From contig CAJQPP010000033.1 in the NCBI GenBank assembly GCA_905480235.1, forward strand, positions 1-34,290: a stretch of 34,290 nucleotides of DNA, read 5' to 3'. Source of the stretch: an uncultured Pirellulaceae bacterium. Its GTDB lineage: Bacteria > Planctomycetota > Planctomycetia > Pirellulales > Pirellulaceae. The notes beneath the pieces are model-generated. The model was not told where the DNA came from. It saw nothing but the letters and a program-made list of their open reading frames with translations, and searched no databases. The position numbers and the translations under genes were made by a program. Within the stretch, counting starts at the first letter, position 1; every line of letters starts with the position of its first letter. This document shows, in pieces, positions 31,795-34,290 of this stretch.

Positions 31795-34290
31795 ATGAAG
31801 TTGAACATAAATTTTTGCTGGATTCTGATGTTGGCAATTTTGATATTGCCCACTTCGACCTTTGGTCAAGAAGATCAGCAATTAAAAGCGCTGCCCGAAG
31901 GTACCATTCGGTTTGACAAGTTTTCAGGACAACCCTGGGGTGACATTATTGAAGTGTTCGCCAAGCAGGCTGGCTTGGAATTGGACCAAGTGGAACCGCC
32001 ACCCTCTGGGACTTTCGAATTCCAAGGCAACCGCGATATGAGCTATCTCGAGGCACTGGACTTTCTTAATGAGAAACTGATCCCACGCGAGAGAATCCTT
32101 CTCCGTAAACGCCACATGCTCTACCTCTTCTCGCTAGGTGACGACGAGGGTATCCCAGAAGAGATGATCCAGACGGTCACGCCGGACGAACTCGGCGCCC
32201 GAGGTAAATACGAAATTCTAGAGTGCCAATTCGACGTCAAAGGCTTGGAAGCTTCCGAACTACGGAATCAGATTGAACCACTCATCGACGACAAATTTCG
32301 TCGCAAAATGACGGTCGTGCCCTACGCGAATCTTTTAATGATTACGGAAACCGGCAGTCGTCTGCGTTTTATCCGCGACAACATTGTTAATTCAGCCAAA
32401 GCCAATGCCGACAACTGGGACGCGGAGTACCTGACACTGGAACACGCATTGCCCGACGATATCATCAAGGCCTCTGAAATTCTGGGAGTCGACCCTAACA
32501 CAGGTCTTGACGAAGACGGCACGCTGTCGATTACGGTACACCCGCATGGCGATAAAATCTTGCTGATGGGCGATCCGTCAAAAATCATCCGCGTCAAAAA
32601 ACTGGTCGCGGCGCTGGATTTGGAGTTCAAGGAAAACGCGGACGAAAGAACGGACCCTTACTACAACAGCTACCGCGTCGAGGGCAATGTCGAGCTAATC
32701 CATGAAGTGCTCCAAAGCATGATGTCTGGACGTGATATCAAACTGGATTTTGACGAAAAAACAAATCGCATTCACTTGTTTGGTCGCAACGAAGACCACA
32801 ACGACGTAAACGAAGTCATTTTAAAGACGGGCAGTGGCAGCAGCAATTTCAGCGTTGTTCGACTTTTCATCATCGATATCGAGGAAGCTCGGGAAAAAAT
32901 CGAGGAGGCGTTTGGTCTGGGACTCACGGAAGCTCCCGAGGATGCCCCTACGATCACCGAATTACCCCCCAATCGCCTGGTGATACGAGGCAACCCGGGA
33001 ATCGTCAGTGAAATCGAGCAACTGCTCAAGCAAATTGACACGCCATTTTCCCGCGAACCGGGGACACGCACCACGCGCCGAGATATCAGCATGAGTCCTG
33101 CCGAATCCGACCGGATCATGGGAATGCTCGGCGATGTTCTGCCCAGCACCGGCCTGAATAACCAAATTGATGTCGTTCTTCCCGGAGATAAAAAATGGCA
33201 ATTTAATCGCAAAGCACGCGCATTCGAGATACACCGCGGTGAGGAATTGATGCGGGAAATGGAAGAGGGCATGCCGGCGATTCCAGAAACACAAGGGCAG
33301 GAAAAGCGGAAAAATGTACCGCAGGGTAAGGCCGAAAACCCAGGCACTGGTAATCAAATGCCCAAAACCTCGACCCAGAAAAAGGGCTCGTCCACCAAAA
33401 AGGCAACCACTCTGCGCTCGTTGAAGCCCACCATCCAACGCTTGCAGAACGCGACGACACAAGTCGTAACAGAAGTCTCTGGAGCGATGTTTGTCAGCAC
33501 CGCCACCTTTCAGCAAGAACAGGAAACACCAACTACGCCAGCTACGCCAGCGCCCGTAGGAGATCTACCTACCGTCGATGAAGTGGAGTCCGAACCGGGC
33601 GCCCCGATCACTTTGTATGTCAACGGTCGTGGCATCACGATTCTCACAAAGGACCTCGAAGCCGGTGACATGCTGGAAGATCTCATCATGGATGAGCTTT
33701 CCAACACGGCAGGTTTCGATTCCATGAAGCTGTTCCTGCTTCGCTATCGAGAAGCAGCCGACGCCAAAGCGCAACTGGAAAGCTACCTCGGAATGGGCGG
33801 CGGCGGTGGCGGTGGCGGCGGCATGGGAGACATGATGGGTAACTTCATGAAAAATGCCCTGCCGGGCGGTGCCGGTGGAATGGCTGATGCCCTCCTCGGT
33901 GGTGGTGGAGGTGCTTCCGGAGGCGGCGCCGTCAGAGAGATGATGGGAGATGTCACCATCGTCGCTGACGCCAAGCAATATTCGTTATTGATCAGTGCCA
34001 TGCCCGAAGACATGGATTTAATCGAACAATTACTGGACTTGATCGATCAACCCACAGCCATTCAAAATCCCAACCCCAACGGCAATACCTACCTGATCAA
34101 AATTCAATACATGGATCCAGAAACTCTGGAAGGCATGGTGCGTGCCAACCTCGCCGCAGTACTGAAAGGCTCCGAGGAATCGAGCGGCCAAGGTCGGGGC
34201 GGTGGGAATGCGGAACAACGTATGCAACAACAGATGCTGAAGGCCCTCGTGGGCGGCGGAGGCGGCGCCGGTGGAGGTGCTGACCAAGAG
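31795..34290 (+). CDS. Exported secretin-like (GspD N-domain) protein, 3' end cut by window edge
   Basis: The frame is open from the ATG at 31795 for 832 residues to the window edge. Residues 1-25 form a signal peptide (FCWILMLAILILPTSTFG). The mature part consists of repeated alpha/beta units like the N0-N2 domains of GspD secretins (about 40-110, 135-200, 205-280, 290-350 and 355-430), each with the strand-helix pattern of LEQLLDLIDQP or VRLFIIDIEEAREKIEEAF. A basic Gln/Lys/Thr linker follows (about 500-560), then a glycine-rich region with runs of Gly (near residue 665), then another secretin-type repeat. No beta-barrel gate is seen inside the window; it may lie beyond. I read it as a planctomycete secretin-related envelope protein, not a normal type II secretin. 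AGGTAAG supports the start. Confidence 0.75.
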   Translation, partial: MKLNINFCWILMLAILILPTSTFGQEDQQLKALPEGTIRFDKFSGQPWGDIIEVFAKQAGLELDQVEPPPSGTFEFQGNRDMSYLEALDFLNEKLIPRERILLRKRHMLYLFSLGDDEGIPEEMIQTVTPDELGARGKYEILECQFDVKGLEASELRNQIEPLIDDKFRRKMTVVPYANLLMITETGSRLRFIRDNIVNSAKANADNWDAEYLTLEHALPDDIIKASEILGVDPNTGLDEDGTLSITVHPHGDKILLMGDPSKIIRVKKLVAALDLEFKENADERTDPYYNSYRVEGNVELIHEVLQSMMSGRDIKLDFDEKTNRIHLFGRNEDHNDVNEVILKTGSGSSNFSVVRLFIIDIEEAREKIEEAFGLGLTEAPEDAPTITELPPNRLVIRGNPGIVSEIEQLLKQIDTPFSREPGTRTTRRDISMSPAESDRIMGMLGDVLPSTGLNNQIDVVLPGDKKWQFNRKARAFEIHRGEELMREMEEGMPAIPETQGQEKRKNVPQGKAENPGTGNQMPKTSTQKKGSSTKKATTLRSLKPTIQRLQNATTQVVTEVSGAMFVSTATFQQEQETPTTPATPAPVGDLPTVDEVESEPGAPITLYVNGRGITILTKDLEAGDMLEDLIMDELSNTAGFDSMKLFLLRYREAADAKAQLESYLGMGGGGGGGGGMGDMMGNFMKNALPGGAGGMADALLGGGGGASGGGAVREMMGDVTIVADAKQYSLLISAMPEDMDLIEQLLDLIDQPTAIQNPNPNGNTYLIKIQYMDPETLEGMVRANLAAVLKGSEESSGQGRGGGNAEQRMQQQMLKALVGGGGGAGGGADQE

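Noticed and set aside
33786..33920. Glycine-coding repeats as a mobile or tandem-repeat element
   Set aside because: They stay in frame within the secretin-like gene and are simply a Gly-rich linker, though replication slippage could vary its length.

Overview
The window looks like chromosomal DNA of a planctomycete, probably in or near the Pirellulaceae. The reasons are the mid-range GC content, three secreted sulfatases in one cluster, a DUF1570-type peptidase, a secreted amidohydrolase-like protein without its metal histidines, a glycine-rich secretin-like protein, and many long exported proteins of unknown function. This is an inference from gene content; no rRNA or other taxonomic marker is present. 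I saw no tRNA, rRNA, CRISPR array, insertion sequence, phage gene or integrase.

Layout. 1-3.3 kb: a truncated amidohydrolase-like gene, a bshB1-type deacetylase and two small membrane or exported proteins. 3.4-9.0 kb: a minus-strand efflux unit in the order TetR regulator, membrane fusion protein, RND permease. A palindrome just upstream of the regulator gene is a good operator candidate. 9.3-11.0 kb: a nucleotidyltransferase-HD protein convergent with a TerB-like protein. 11.2-13.7 kb: an 824-residue exported protein preceded by attenuator-like hairpins and followed by a textbook terminator. 13.9-19.2 kb: a minus-strand formate dehydrogenase unit, fdhD - fdhB (NuoE/NuoF fusion) - fdhA. 19.5-21.4 kb: a membrane protein with a DUF6973-like tail and a small cysteine-rich exported protein. 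21.7-26.3 kb: three sulfatases. 26.4-31.4 kb: a GGDEF-EAL protein, an unrecognised protein and a DUF1570 peptidase. 31.8 kb to the end: a secretin-like exported protein that runs off the window.

The most notable item is the formate dehydrogenase alpha subunit. Its reading frame is interrupted by one in-frame TGA exactly where the catalytic selenocysteine of formate dehydrogenases lies. The TGA is followed, at the same 11-nt distance as in E. coli fdhF, by a 7-bp stem-loop whose loop contains the GGU of bacterial SECIS elements. I read it as one 910-residue selenoprotein, not as two genes or a pseudogene. A gene caller would split it.

How the genes work together. FdhA and FdhB should form a soluble NAD-dependent formate dehydrogenase. 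FdhD supplies sulfur to its molybdenum cofactor. The selenocysteine machinery (selA, selB, selC, selD) must lie elsewhere. The efflux genes form a self-regulated export unit that needs an outer-membrane TolC-type partner from elsewhere. The sulfatases suggest use of sulfated polysaccharides; their formylglycine-generating enzyme is not in this window.
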